From positions 1-64,000 of the forward strand of contig NZ_BBJU01000013.1 of the NCBI RefSeq assembly GCF_000739935.1: a DNA stretch of 64,000 nucleotides, in the 5' to 3' direction. Of this stretch, positions 1 through 9,076 are shown piece after piece. This stretch comes from Agrobacterium rubi TR3 = NBRC 13261 (lineage in GTDB: Bacteria; Pseudomonadota; Alphaproteobacteria; Rhizobiales; Rhizobiaceae). A program made the translations under genes and the position numbers. Each line of letters starts with the position of its first letter. Position 1 is the stretch's first letter. Below the pieces are notes generated by a model that was not told the origin of the DNA, did no database searches, and saw nothing but the letters and a program-made list of their open reading frames with translations.

Positions 1-288
1 ACAACGGCAGCACAGGCTGAAGATCCACCCATGCTTTATCGGGATCTGCGTGATGGCCGATCGGCGGCATCGAATCCGTTGGACAAACGCGGCAGTGCCT
101 TGAGCAGATCGATGAACTGCTCAAGACGACCGGAACAGAAAGGTCCGAGCTAACGCGGATGCAGATCTGGCTCCGACATGGCCAATTTCGAGTGGAGAAA
201 CGAAGTGTATGAAGATTGGCTCGCCGGGAGTGGCAAGCCAATTCGCGCGTGCGTGGCAGGCGAGCTTGCTGAAGCAAGGGGGTCGTAG
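1..288 (+). pseudogene. RidA/YjgF-family protein, decayed fragment
   Basis: Reading the plus strand in pieces gives V-G-Q-T-R-Q-C-L-E-Q-I-D-E-L-L (about 88-125), then M-Q-I-W-L (about 160-172), then, after a frame change near 173, D-M-A-N-F-E-W-R-N-E-V-Y and a C-terminal part ending at a TAG at 286-288. This order is the typical middle and C-terminal half of RidA-type (YjgF/YER057c/UK114) enamine/imine deaminases. No single frame is open throughout, and the N-terminal part is in yet another frame or outside the window. It is therefore a remnant, not a working gene. RidA homologues often sit beside LysR regulators in amino-acid catabolic clusters, and a broken LysR gene lies 1.3 kb to the right. 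The identification is by eye and the family could be wrong. Confidence 0.5.
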
Positions 289-401
289 AAATCCAGGTGT
301 TCGCCTACTTTGGTTAGAGCGAGGAGGAAGGCATGCGCGTCGCTGGATGCGCATGCCATTTAGACTCTACTGAGAAGACATGCAGGATCAATGTCGCGCG
401 G

Positions 402-1598
402 CTACTGATGCCCGGGCCGATATCTACCCAATTCCAGTTCTTCTTGTTTCAAGAGATTTTCGCCTGACAGTATGTCCAGTACACGTCCATACCACGCCAC
501 ATCCGCCTTAATCGCCCGCGCTACCTCATCATTGCACAGCAGGATCAATCGTGTGTAAATCGTCGGATCATCGACGTCAGCCATGATGCCATCGGACGCG
601 GCGATGTGGTTCTCCTGACTGCGGCGCAGCACAACGGGACTGTGAACCACGCGAGGCGGTATATCCGCTACATAGTATCTTTCCGTATCTCCTATACGAA
701 CCCCGAATTCTTCCCCACTCCCATCGGGGCGGGCGAGGTTGTATATCGTCCAACCGAAGTATTCATGTACGAGTCTTGCAAGTCGGCTTCGCTGAAACCA
801 GTGGCGGTCGAGCATCTCTGTGAATTCTTCTCTTCCGACAGAAATCACCTGTCCTCCGGAGACCAACGTTGATCTGTCCTTCAGGAGCCGCATCTCCGAT
901 TTGAGAGCGTCGCAGAAGTCCTGGTCTGTTTGGAAAGCGAACTCGCCGAATAACTGTTCGAGTTTTTTGACCGCTAGATCGAAGTCTTCGTCACTCGACG
1001 GTCTTACGGTTTCAGATAGTTTCAGTAGCACCATCCACGATGCCATCCTGAAGCCGTTGAGCGCGAGACGTTCGTTTGATCGGAGTTTCTCGATCGCGGC
1101 ACCGTAGCTAGTGTTGATCGAACCCTCGATCAGATACAGCCTGAGATATCCGGCTGATATCGGAGCGCCGTTCACCGCTGCGTCGTTGCCGATTTCGCTG
1201 GATGCGTTTGTGACCCGCGCTTTGTTGAATGCGTGGTCGACATGGAAGCGAGACCCTAGAGCGTCAATAGCCGGCGCATTCGAATGCTGGTTGAGAAATT
1301 GCAGGAATGCCTCTCGGCAACGCTTTTGTGGGAGATGGCGATCCACCCAAAGCGATGTCCTACCAAAAGTATCCGTGAGAATGACGGCGTCATGCGGTGA
1401 TTGATCGTACATATGGCGTACCGAGTAACCACTCCGTCGCGCTAGCGTCACGAATGAAGCGTGGACCTCTTCCAGGGGCGGGCGCTCGTCACCCTGAAGC
1501 ATCGGTATGAAGGCTACACGGTCGGCACAAGTTCTGACCTCTTCGATGAGCTGGGTCAGTTGGCGTTCGCGAAACTCTTTTATGATTTGTTGCCGCAT
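402..1598 (-). CDS. Hypothetical protein with HNH-like HVDH motif
   Basis: I do not recognise this 398-residue protein. A segment near residues 115-130 (F-H-V-D-H-A-F-N-K-A-R-V) resembles the D-H of HNH-type nucleases or a nucleic-acid-binding motif, but no cysteine pairs accompany it. The rest is mixed alpha/beta with charged helices, without signal peptide or membrane segments. The ATG lies 5 bp after the last codon of the frameshifted LysR gene upstream on the same strand, so the two were probably co-transcribed and translationally coupled. Downstream the strand changes to the RidA remnant. The reading frame itself is intact and full length, unlike both its neighbours. Function is unknown; the nuclease idea is weak. 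Confidence 0.6.
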   Translation of the reverse strand: MRQQIIKEFRERQLTQLIEEVRTCADRVAFIPMLQGDERPPLEEVHASFVTLARRSGYSVRHMYDQSPHDAVILTDTFGRTSLWVDRHLPQKRCREAFLQFLNQHSNAPAIDALGSRFHVDHAFNKARVTNASSEIGNDAAVNGAPISAGYLRLYLIEGSINTSYGAAIEKLRSNERLALNGFRMASWMVLLKLSETVRPSSDEDFDLAVKKLEQLFGEFAFQTDQDFCDALKSEMRLLKDRSTLVSGGQVISVGREEFTEMLDRHWFQRSRLARLVHEYFGWTIYNLARPDGSGEEFGVRIGDTERYYVADIPPRVVHSPVVLRRSQENHIAASDGIMADVDDPTIYTRLILLCNDEVARAIKADVAWYGRVLDILSGENLLKQEELELGRYRPGHQ

Positions 1599-1603
1599 AT
1601 GGC

Positions 1604-2471
1604 TCAGGGTTTTCCGGTGATCTGGTTGACGAAAGTTTGGAGTGCCGGGCTGCGTTTCTCGCCCTTGCGAAACGCCAGGAAAATCTTTCGGCGGATCTCA
1701 GGGACGATCTTGCATACCCAGACATCTTCAAGGTCGTGACTGGCGCACAGGCCTGGAATCATCGAAATTTCATAACCCTCCCGAACCATCGCGATAGTCA
1801 CTTCGGAGCTCTTGCAGCGTGCCCGCGGCCTTACATGCATTCGTAATCATTCGGGTATACGCGTCCGAGAGCGTGTCGAGGGCCCAGCGATCATCCTTGA
1901 TCTCGCCAAGGCGAACCGTCGGCCGCTCCGCAAGCTTGTGGCCCTTAGAAACCATGACGTTGAACACGTCCTCCATGAGAAAAATGGTTTCGAAGTTCGG
2001 GTCTATAGCGTCTTTCGGAACGTACAGATCATCAATGATTGCGACATCAGTTTGCCAGCTCCGAAGAGCGGCCATGCTCTCGGCAGGCTCCATCTCCTCG
2101 AACTGGATCGTGAGATTCGGATGATTCTCACAAAGGTGCCGAGCCACCGTGGGTATGACAGTAGCCGCCACCGAAGGAAAGGCCGCCACGCGGACTTCGC
2201 CGGAGATGGTGCTCCTCAGTTCGGCAATGTCGGCGCGCGCGGATTCGATTTCCCTGATGATGCTTTCTGGCCTTTCGACGAGACGCTGTCCGGCAAGCGT
2301 CATCGTGACAACACGTCCCGTTCGTTCGATCAGGCTGATACCCAGCTCTTCCTCAAGCAAGGAAATCTGCTTCGAGACCGCGGACTGGGACACGTACAGC
2401 GCCTCGGCAACGGCCGCCATCGTCTTCCGTACCGCTAATTCCCGAAGTGTGCTAAGGCGTCCAATATCCAC
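1604..2471 (-). pseudogene. LysR-family transcriptional regulator, frameshifted
   Basis: The N-terminal 230 residues show the LysR winged helix (residues about 5-60, with A-L-Y-V-S-Q-S-A-V-S-K-Q-I-S) followed by the start of the periplasmic-binding-like effector domain. The frame then breaks near 1798-1806: after L-Q-E-L-R-S the expected continuation E-V-T-I-A-M-V-R-E-G-Y-E-I is found in the next frame and runs to a stop at 1604-1606. Joined, the two parts give about 290 residues, the normal LysR length. There is no homopolymer at the break, so a base-calling error is less likely than a real indel, though it cannot be excluded. The gene starts at a GTG preceded by AAGG. It lies directly upstream of the hypothetical gene at 402-1598, which it may once have regulated. 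Confidence 0.8.
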
Positions 2472-3053
2472 GATCGACCTTGAAAGAGTTATGAAACGTC
2501 ACGAAAGCTGATGCTTTAAGCGGGAACCATGAAGGCTCCCTGTCCATTTCAATGATAGGAAAGCTCTGCGATATGCTTCGATTGCCGTGAATTCGGTGAT
2601 CCTGTCAATGGTGGTGCCGCTGTGAGCTAACGCGACGCCGTATTCGCACTCAATCAACTCCGGTATCACGCCAGACCTTTCCTTTATCACGGCGGCATCT
2701 TTTGGACAGGGTTCCCGGATCGCTTTGATTACATGGGGCCGGACCAAATCCCGACCTCGATCCTTCTCCACGAGCCGTCTGTCGCGTGAGATCGATCCCA
2801 CGTTCCGGCAGCGGGCTGTTCAGAAAAAAGAGGTAAGCTCATCCTGCTGATACACGACTTGATGTTCTAGGGCCATTTCTGTGGACACGGAGACCTTTCG
2901 GCTCATCAAAGACCTGAAGAACCTCGGATACGCGAATGAAACCTTTAGCAACTATGGAAAGTTGAAGATCGGGCTGGTCCCGGCGCAATCGTGGACTTTC
3001 GCTCCCGCAGTCGCTCGTCTATGAAACTGCGTTAGCTGCATCGGGAGGAGATC
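2472..3053. other. Intergenic stretch, no recognisable gene
   Basis: This lies between the LysR start and the FRG gene. A reverse-strand open frame (2499-2801, 100 codons) and a short forward frame from GTG 2881 to 3024 (begins V-D-T-E-T-F-R-L-I-K-D-L-K) both look partly coding, but neither matches a family I know. They are most likely remnants of genes lost from this decayed edge. The FRG gene's ribosome-binding site (GGGAGGAG) ends just before 3054. Confidence 0.35.
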
Positions 3054-3908
3054 GTGGAGAAGTTAGGGCAGAAGGAACTCTGGGGGGTAGCCGAGGAAGG
3101 TGACGATATTCGTGTCGTTAATCAGGCCGAGGTTGCTCACGGTGGTGGCAAGGTCGTTGATGACTACAATGACCTCATCCGAACTCTGGCGAAGATTCAG
3201 TATCACAATCCGGACTTCGTCCTGATGTTGAGGGGGCAGACCCGAGATCATATGTCTAACCGGGCTACGATACTCAAGCCCAGCATACTAAGAGAACAGC
3301 GTGGTCGCTACCCCGGTAAGGGGCCTCTGGATGAACGGTTCCGTCGACTGAAGGACGCGGAGCAAGCGCTTGCAATGGCCTTTGATCGGCATGGAATTCC
3401 AGACCCAAAGCGAAGGGTCTGGAAGCACCGTATCGTGCGCTGGGCAATCCTCCAGCACTACAAAGTCGTCGATACGCCTCTTCTGGATGTCACCCTGTCG
3501 CCGCGGATCGCTGCATCGTTTGCAACCTCCGGCAACCCGCCCTGGGGGTTCATATATGTCTTGGCTGTTCCGAACGTGAGCGCCGCAGTGACGACCAGCG
3601 CAGAGGCCGGGTTGCAGATAATAAGACTGTCGAGCGTCTGCCCTTACGTAGCGATGCGGCCCGGTGTTCAGGAGGGCTATCTACTCGGGGAATATCCGGA
3701 GATCGATGCGATGGAGACCAAGAGCCGTATCCCCTACGAGGAAACGGACTTCAGCCTCAGGCTCATTTCCAAGATCAAGTTCAGACCTTGGGATTTCTGG
3801 TCTCGAAGTGGCATAGGCGCGGCTGCTGAAGAGCATCTCTATCCCGAAGAGGACGAGGGCTTCGGGCTGATGATTGACGAGCTGAAGGAACAGTTCGCTC
3901 GGATTTAA
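3054..3908 (+). CDS. FRG-domain protein
   Basis: The 284-residue protein carries the FRG domain: L-M-L-R-G-Q near residues 56-62, then I-L-Q-H-Y...T-P-L-L-D-V-T-L-S-P-R-I-A-A-S-F-A at about 131-157. These are the R-G-Q and D-x-T-x-S-P...A-x-x-F-A signatures of the family. The biochemical activity of FRG domains is not established, but they are common in anti-phage and toxin-like loci. There is no signal peptide or membrane segment. Translation starts at GTG 3054, with GGGAGGAG ending just upstream; no ATG fits better. The gene is followed after 80 bp on the same strand by a Lit-like peptidase, so the two probably form a two-gene unit. Which one senses and which one acts is unknown. Confidence 0.82.
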   Translation: MEKLGQKELWGVAEEGDDIRVVNQAEVAHGGGKVVDDYNDLIRTLAKIQYHNPDFVLMLRGQTRDHMSNRATILKPSILREQRGRYPGKGPLDERFRRLKDAEQALAMAFDRHGIPDPKRRVWKHRIVRWAILQHYKVVDTPLLDVTLSPRIAASFATSGNPPWGFIYVLAVPNVSAAVTTSAEAGLQIIRLSSVCPYVAMRPGVQEGYLLGEYPEIDAMETKSRIPYEETDFSLRLISKIKFRPWDFWSRSGIGAAAEEHLYPEEDEGFGLMIDELKEQFARI

Positions 3909-3988
3909 GGATTCCACCGAAAGCAGTTCCACCAGCAACATCGGCGCCTCCGAAAGAGGTAAGCCCGCAGAAAATCGAGTGAATCAGT

Positions 3989-4903
3989 ATGGACGTTTCC
4001 GAAGCCGTGGACCAACTTTTTTCCGGCGTTGTTCCTGAAAGGATTGACGAGCTTCGAGTGATATGGGGAAAGGAGGAGGATCGCGTCCGTTTGATTGATA
4101 CACCTCGTTTCCTGCTTCAACAGATGTGGGGCACAATCCAGGTAAGCGAGCTGGCACTCCGACAACTATGGCTCGCCGGATATGCCGCTTGGCGAGCAGT
4201 CGACGCTTACAACATGCCTCTCGCGCTTTTTCCGCTGAAGGACTTCGATCCGGAAGCATGGCTTCTGTCACCTTCTCATGCGGAGAAAGAGGCGGTGTTT
4301 CACCGGCTGTTCAAGATGATCGTTGAGATCGGAGAGCATGGCGGTGTTGAAGGATTCAAATGGCCAGCGGAAGCACCATTTCCTACGGAGGGGCTGAAGA
4401 TTTCGGACCCCGAGATGAAAGCAACCTTCGATCTTGTATGCATGGCGGGAGCGTATGTGTTCGCGCATGAAATCGCACACGGGCTTTACAAACCTGTTGG
4501 GAACTCTCCCGATGACAAGATCGAGGAGGAGCGCGCCTGCGACGCATGGGCACTCTCACTGATGCTCGACCAGGCCGATGCGTACGCTGTTGCAAACGGC
4601 TGGCTGCCTCATGATGTTCGTGGCAAGCGCATACTGGGCATAGTTATCGCGCAGCTTACGATCGTCGTGCTCACTCCACGTGAAGTATGGGACCGGTCCG
4701 TTGATCACCCTTCAGTCAGGGAGCGGCTTCGCTCGGTGCTCTTGGCCGCGTCTGAGCCTACGCCGAATTGGTTCTGGATCACGGTCACCTCGATGCTGCT
4801 AGCGTTCACCCGTATGACAGGGGTGAAGATAGATCGCGCACCGAGCTCTGAGAGCCTGCGTGATTTCGCGTTCGAAATCTGTGATCAACTCAAATCCGAG
4901 TAG
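3989..4903 (+). CDS. Lit-like zinc metallopeptidase (peptidase U49 family)
   Basis: The 304-residue protein has a zinc-peptidase motif, F-A-H-E-I-A-H-G, at residues about 158-165 (H160, E161, H164), and a likely third ligand in the following E-E-E-R-A-C-D-A-W-A-L segment (about 182-192). Length, motif position and the E-x-x-C-D-x-x-A-L helix agree with the U49 family, whose studied member is E. coli Lit. Lit cleaves elongation factor Tu during T4 infection and so aborts phage growth. Whether this protein also cleaves EF-Tu is not visible from sequence. It follows the FRG gene by 80 bp on the same strand and is probably co-expressed with it. It differs from classical Lit in being paired with an FRG protein. 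Confidence 0.8.
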   Translation: MDVSEAVDQLFSGVVPERIDELRVIWGKEEDRVRLIDTPRFLLQQMWGTIQVSELALRQLWLAGYAAWRAVDAYNMPLALFPLKDFDPEAWLLSPSHAEKEAVFHRLFKMIVEIGEHGGVEGFKWPAEAPFPTEGLKISDPEMKATFDLVCMAGAYVFAHEIAHGLYKPVGNSPDDKIEEERACDAWALSLMLDQADAYAVANGWLPHDVRGKRILGIVIAQLTIVVLTPREVWDRSVDHPSVRERLRSVLLAASEPTPNWFWITVTSMLLAFTRMTGVKIDRAPSSESLRDFAFEICDQLKSE

Positions 4904-5097
4904 GTGCGCACGACGCTGCTGGCGGGCGGGTGTTTATTGAAGCGATAGCGATGGAGCCTGCGGCCGGGAACGAAACGGGGATTTCCTCCGTTTCGGCCCT
5001 TGAGGCCGCATCTGCAGCAGCTTCTGGCCATTCGTCAGGTTGAGTATTCTGGTTCTTCAGAGATTCCATATCTGATTAAACATGGAGTACTCTTTGC

Positions 5098-6744
5098 CTA
5101 TCGGTCGAGTTCCGAATCCGCCTTCCATGCACCGTCATTCGCTATCCGGACAGAAAGTCTCCTTATGACGCAGAGCATCTCGACGAGAAGAACGCCGTCA
5201 ACTGGTCGGGCATGCATCGCAGGGCGACGAACCGCGATAAGCCTCTGCATATCGAGACTGAAGGCGTCCCGGTGAATGAAGATGTCACCGAAAACATCAT
5301 CCCAGTTCGCCTTGCTCTGCATGAGGGTGGCGAGCTCGCCGAGATCGGTGAACTCGATCAGCGGCAGGAACTCCTCTCCTCGCTCCAAAGCGGCCTTGCG
5401 TGCGGCCTTGGCCTTGCCCACGAGGTTCGATGCCCGGTCCCTGAACCAGTAGGTACCGAACCGCTCCTCCATCTTCCTGGAGACGAATGTTCTCAGTTCC
5501 TGCTCGAAAACCGATACGGCAGTAAAAGCATCATGTCTCGGTGAGCGCGATCTGACTGTCATGGACACGTCCCCGACCGCCACGACGGCGACCGCGCCGT
5601 CGTCCGAGCGCATGCCTGTCGCCAGGCCGCTTTCGATCATGATCTCCAACGCCATGCCCGGGCTGGCATGGATCAGGCCATCATCAACATCTGAATCCTT
5701 ATAAAACCGCGTGCGCTCATTCACGTCGTACCAGAAACTTCTCGGCAGGCGAGGGTGTACCCGCCACTCTCCGAATAACTGCTGATAGGCCTCGCCCCGA
5801 AGGAATGACTGTGGAGTCGAGACTTCGCTGATGCCCGCAAGGAACGACATCTTGACGCGTGTGGATTCGAACTCTGCCGAAAACGCCTGTCCGAGCCCAA
5901 GCACGGAACTCATTCTTGCCAGGTGAGCAGTGAGGGGTGCTTCCAGCCCGCGCATCGAGGACCGCATTCCTTCGACCGCGTTTCTCATGGAATCTCCGAG
6001 CCGCGGCCCGTAACCTGTGATATCTCCGGATATCCCACCCATCCACTGGGCGGTTCTCGTGATCTCACCGACGGGGCCGCATAGAGCACCAAGGAGTGTA
6101 TTCCGAAGATCTCTCTGCTGTTCCTCCATCTGCCGCAGGCTGTCACCGACCCTGCGGTAAGGCGCCAGAGCATCATCCATCGCCCGCCGAACGCCGCTGA
6201 TGGTTTCGCCGAGAGCGCTGTCGATCTTCAACGGCTCCCACGCGCCCAAAGAGGTCCCCACCGATGGAGTGATCCCGAACCCGTTTACGGAAAGGCCTGC
6301 GAGTGAACCCGCCCGTGTACCTATGAGGCTCACGGCTGACATCGTCTCCTGCAGGCCTCGCAGAGGCCGCATTCCCGCTTGAAGTCTTTCCATCTCTTCG
6401 GATAGCCGGAGCATTGAAGGAGAGCGCAAGGTTCCCTGAATGATGTCCGCAAGCCGGTGTTGCGAAGCCGTCGGCTCGAGACCCCGTGCGATCCGTGCCA
6501 TCGGCGTGTCGAGCTGCTCGCGAAAGAGCTCAGTCGCGGGCATCTGTGACAGCTCGTAGACGCTTTTCAGTTCGTCAGCATGCAAGTCCGAACTGCGTAT
6601 CGCCTCAAGTTGGAATGGCGGTAGCTCCGCCGGATCGCTCGTAGAGGTTCGATCCGCCAAATTTCCGTTATCCTGAGAATCAACAGGAGCGGTGGACGCT
6701 CCAGACGCGCTGTTCTCATCATCGTTTTGATTGCCGTTGCTCAT
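5098..6744 (-). CDS. Swt1-type HEPN domain protein (probable RNase effector)
   Basis: The 548-residue protein has three parts. Residues 1-45 are polar and disordered. Residues about 50-300 are helical, with many regularly spaced leucines, and look like a coiled or sensor region. The C-terminal 130 residues resemble the Swt1/HEPN domain: F-E-Q-E-L-R-T-F-V, a W-D-D-V-F segment, then R-R-P-A-M-H near residues 505-511, which fits the HEPN R-x4-6-H ribonuclease motif. HEPN domains of this kind usually cut RNA in toxin and anti-phage systems. The gene lies 118 bp downstream of the PD-(D/E)XK-like gene on the same strand, so the two form an apparent operon. There is no antitoxin-like nucleotidyltransferase nearby. 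The N-terminal part matches nothing I can name. Confidence 0.65.
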   Translation of the reverse strand: MSNGNQNDDENSASGASTAPVDSQDNGNLADRTSTSDPAELPPFQLEAIRSSDLHADELKSVYELSQMPATELFREQLDTPMARIARGLEPTASQHRLADIIQGTLRSPSMLRLSEEMERLQAGMRPLRGLQETMSAVSLIGTRAGSLAGLSVNGFGITPSVGTSLGAWEPLKIDSALGETISGVRRAMDDALAPYRRVGDSLRQMEEQQRDLRNTLLGALCGPVGEITRTAQWMGGISGDITGYGPRLGDSMRNAVEGMRSSMRGLEAPLTAHLARMSSVLGLGQAFSAEFESTRVKMSFLAGISEVSTPQSFLRGEAYQQLFGEWRVHPRLPRSFWYDVNERTRFYKDSDVDDGLIHASPGMALEIMIESGLATGMRSDDGAVAVVAVGDVSMTVRSRSPRHDAFTAVSVFEQELRTFVSRKMEERFGTYWFRDRASNLVGKAKAARKAALERGEEFLPLIEFTDLGELATLMQSKANWDDVFGDIFIHRDAFSLDMQRLIAVRRPAMHARPVDGVLLVEMLCVIRRLSVRIANDGAWKADSELDR

Positions 6745-6862
6745 CCTAATGCCAGCCGTGTCCAGGTTCCCAAGTTTTCAAATCTCGTCTCATCATTGCC
6801 TCAGACATCCGCGTGACCTCAATGAGGTATAAGGGAGTTCAAAACGCCAAGGGCGACACGTT

Positions 6863-8182
6863 TCATCCTTTTGACCAGCGAAACGGAGAGATGGCCGGGT
6901 CTGCCTGGTCAAACTCGAACTCTACCCAGTGGTCGCTCTCGTCGTCGCCGGTCCTTATCACCGTCATCTTGGAAGGGAGTCGTCCGGTTGCCAGCATTCC
7001 GAGAAAAGCCGTTGTGATCCGGCTTGGAGGCTCGGGTGCCTCTCGCGCGGCCTCGATATTCAGAGCTCCGCGGTCGTCGAAGGTCCGCATGCCTGCCAGC
7101 ACCTCCATCATCTCACGTGCGCTCACTCGGATTTTATTGCCACCCACTTCGCTTCCTCCATGAAGACCTAGATCGTAACCAGCTTCCGCAGCGCGCAGTG
7201 CGCCGTTAACGGCAGACTCGACAGGTTTTGGGAAGTCCGACAACATCCGCTCGAATACATGCGCAAGCTGCTGCCGCAACTGTCCGTTATCGCGTGTCAC
7301 AAGGATAGGCTTCAGCGAATTCACGTGTTGCAGAGGCATGATCGATCCGATGTCATCTTGGACAGCGATCATGAGCACGAAATCAACAGAAGAATACTGC
7401 CGGAGAAAATCACGGGCAATGTCTTCCGCCGGGACCGTATCACGGGCTAGGCGGTTGGACGACAAGGCCCCACAGTCCCCGTCGCCCACGATGACCCCAG
7501 TAATGCCCTTGGACCCGCGAAGTTGGCCAGCCTTTTGTTTCAGTGCATTAAACAGAGGGTTCTGATCTTTGATCGTCGGGAAGGAGTATGGAGCGTAGCT
7601 TCCGGTAGTGTACTGCGAGCCATCGGGATTGATCGTGATTTCCAGTCCAGCTCCGCCATCATCGATAACAACACGCAGCGGTGACGCTTTCTCCTCGATC
7701 TGCGTGCGTAGACTTGGGACGATTTCGTCGCGGATGAATTCGGGAAGCTTGTTTTTCGGGGGCAGCCGAAGAACCCGTCGCTTTCCACGTCGCGAGACGA
7801 CATCTTGTGATCGTACCTTGAGATCAAGTCCGCCGGACGGCAAACCAAGTCTGGCCTGCGCTTCGGATAGGAGACGCATCAGTTCCCGGTAGGGGTTCTG
7901 CTCATCTAGGCCGCTGTCGGAAACGCACGTGACGTCTGCGACAAACGTCAGGTCCGCGCTGCTGAACCTGATGTCCGGGCGCCGTCCGGAGACAAGAGCG
8001 ACCTCGTGGTCAAGGACACCACATTTCGAAAGACCGGAAAAAACTACGGTCTCCCACATTGCGGCCATCCGATCCTTGCCCGGAACGTTGAGGCGACTGA
8101 CTATGTCGTCGACCGCCTCTGAATCAATGGCTACCCGCAGGGCATCGAGCCTTCTCTGTATTGCACGCCTTGCAAATATCAT
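6863..8182 (-). CDS. PD-(D/E)XK nuclease-like protein, partner of the HEPN gene
   Basis: This 439-residue protein is first in a two-gene reverse-strand operon with the Swt1-HEPN protein. Near its N-terminus it has G-R-R-P-D-I-R-F followed about ten residues later by F-V-A-D-V-T-C-V (residues about 64-87). The spacing and predicted beta strands are those of a restriction-endonuclease fold (E...PD...D/ExK), with an upstream glutamate in V-L-D-H-E. The usual lysine is replaced by threonine (D-V-T), so the site may be altered or inactive. The remaining 350 residues are mixed alpha/beta without motifs I recognise, and there is no helicase or methylase motif. The ATG at 8182 is the first good start. 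I infer a nuclease or a nuclease-derived sensor; the function is not proven. Confidence 0.5.
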   Translation of the reverse strand: MIFARRAIQRRLDALRVAIDSEAVDDIVSRLNVPGKDRMAAMWETVVFSGLSKCGVLDHEVALVSGRRPDIRFSSADLTFVADVTCVSDSGLDEQNPYRELMRLLSEAQARLGLPSGGLDLKVRSQDVVSRRGKRRVLRLPPKNKLPEFIRDEIVPSLRTQIEEKASPLRVVIDDGGAGLEITINPDGSQYTTGSYAPYSFPTIKDQNPLFNALKQKAGQLRGSKGITGVIVGDGDCGALSSNRLARDTVPAEDIARDFLRQYSSVDFVLMIAVQDDIGSIMPLQHVNSLKPILVTRDNGQLRQQLAHVFERMLSDFPKPVESAVNGALRAAEAGYDLGLHGGSEVGGNKIRVSAREMMEVLAGMRTFDDRGALNIEAAREAPEPPSRITTAFLGMLATGRLPSKMTVIRTGDDESDHWVEFEFDQADPAISPFRWSKG

Positions 8183-8382
8183 TGTCGCTTACCTGGCACC
8201 AAGAATCTTCTCGTGTGTCTATAGGAAGCACGGAATCCTAGTGACGAAAACCCGGCACCAAGAAATCGTCCGGCGTTGGTTTATCGAGACAGTGTAGATT
8301 CTCTTCTCGGACGGCTTCGTGATATGAAGCGTGCATGAAACCTTCAGCACAAAGACGCGTCGAACGGCAGATTTAGTCGATC

Positions 8383-9076
8383 ATGAGGACCGACGGAGAC
8401 CGTTGCAGTCTTTGCAAAAAAAACGCTTCCACACAATTCAGCTACGTTTGGCGGTGTCACGAGGGCGGGCATTCCGGCCCTTGTTTCCGAATGCTGCAAG
8501 GACAAGCGCGCCGAGATCACTCTGTCGGGCCTCTATGTGAACAAGGATACCCATGGTCTCACGTTGGGCGGTGACGGAGTAGGTTCAGCGCCACTCGGAA
8601 GCCCGGCGGAAAGGGCAGGAGCCATATTACAGCTTCAAAGCCATTTCGCCGAGCGCCGCGACCTGCGCCACCAGGTCGCCAAACGTGCAGGCGTCGATCC
8701 GGAGAAGACAAGGATATTCACCGCGCCATCCGACTGGAAGAGCGCTGACGCATCCTGGTTCGAAGCGAACCCGAACCGATCACATCGGCTGCGTGTTCCT
8801 ATCGGAGACGAGTTAAAGTCCTTTGGACCCATAGCAGACGAGCCCATGCCTCCTCGCCACGAGATCCAGGTTCTCATGCGACCACTGGAACCGGGTAAGC
8901 GGATCAGAGTCCCGTTGGGGCAAAACCTGGACATGCCAATCCCAGACCAAGAGGAGGCGATACATGGTTTGTTCGATATCGTCTCTGATCGTAGCCGAAC
9001 GGGGAACATCACCCTCCAGGAAGCCATGGGACGCAGGGACGGCTATCTGAAGCGAAACGACGGTCAGCCCAACTAG
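8383..9076 (+). pseudogene. Hypothetical zinc-ribbon-like protein, frameshifted at an A8 run
   Basis: From ATG 8383 the frame begins M-R-T-D-G-D-R-C-S-L-C-K-K and then meets a run of eight A (8416-8423). If one A is removed, the reading passes into the frame that continues T-L-P-H-N-S-A-T-F-G-G-V-T-R and on without a stop through 8537 to 9076, giving about 230 residues with C-x2-C and C-C pairs. Without the correction the downstream frame first has an ATG at 8537 (179 residues). The join is natural in composition on both sides, so the gene is probably interrupted by a homopolymer indel, by sequencing error, or less likely is read by slippage. I do not recognise the family. It is divergent from the nuclease-like gene to the left. 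Confidence 0.45.
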
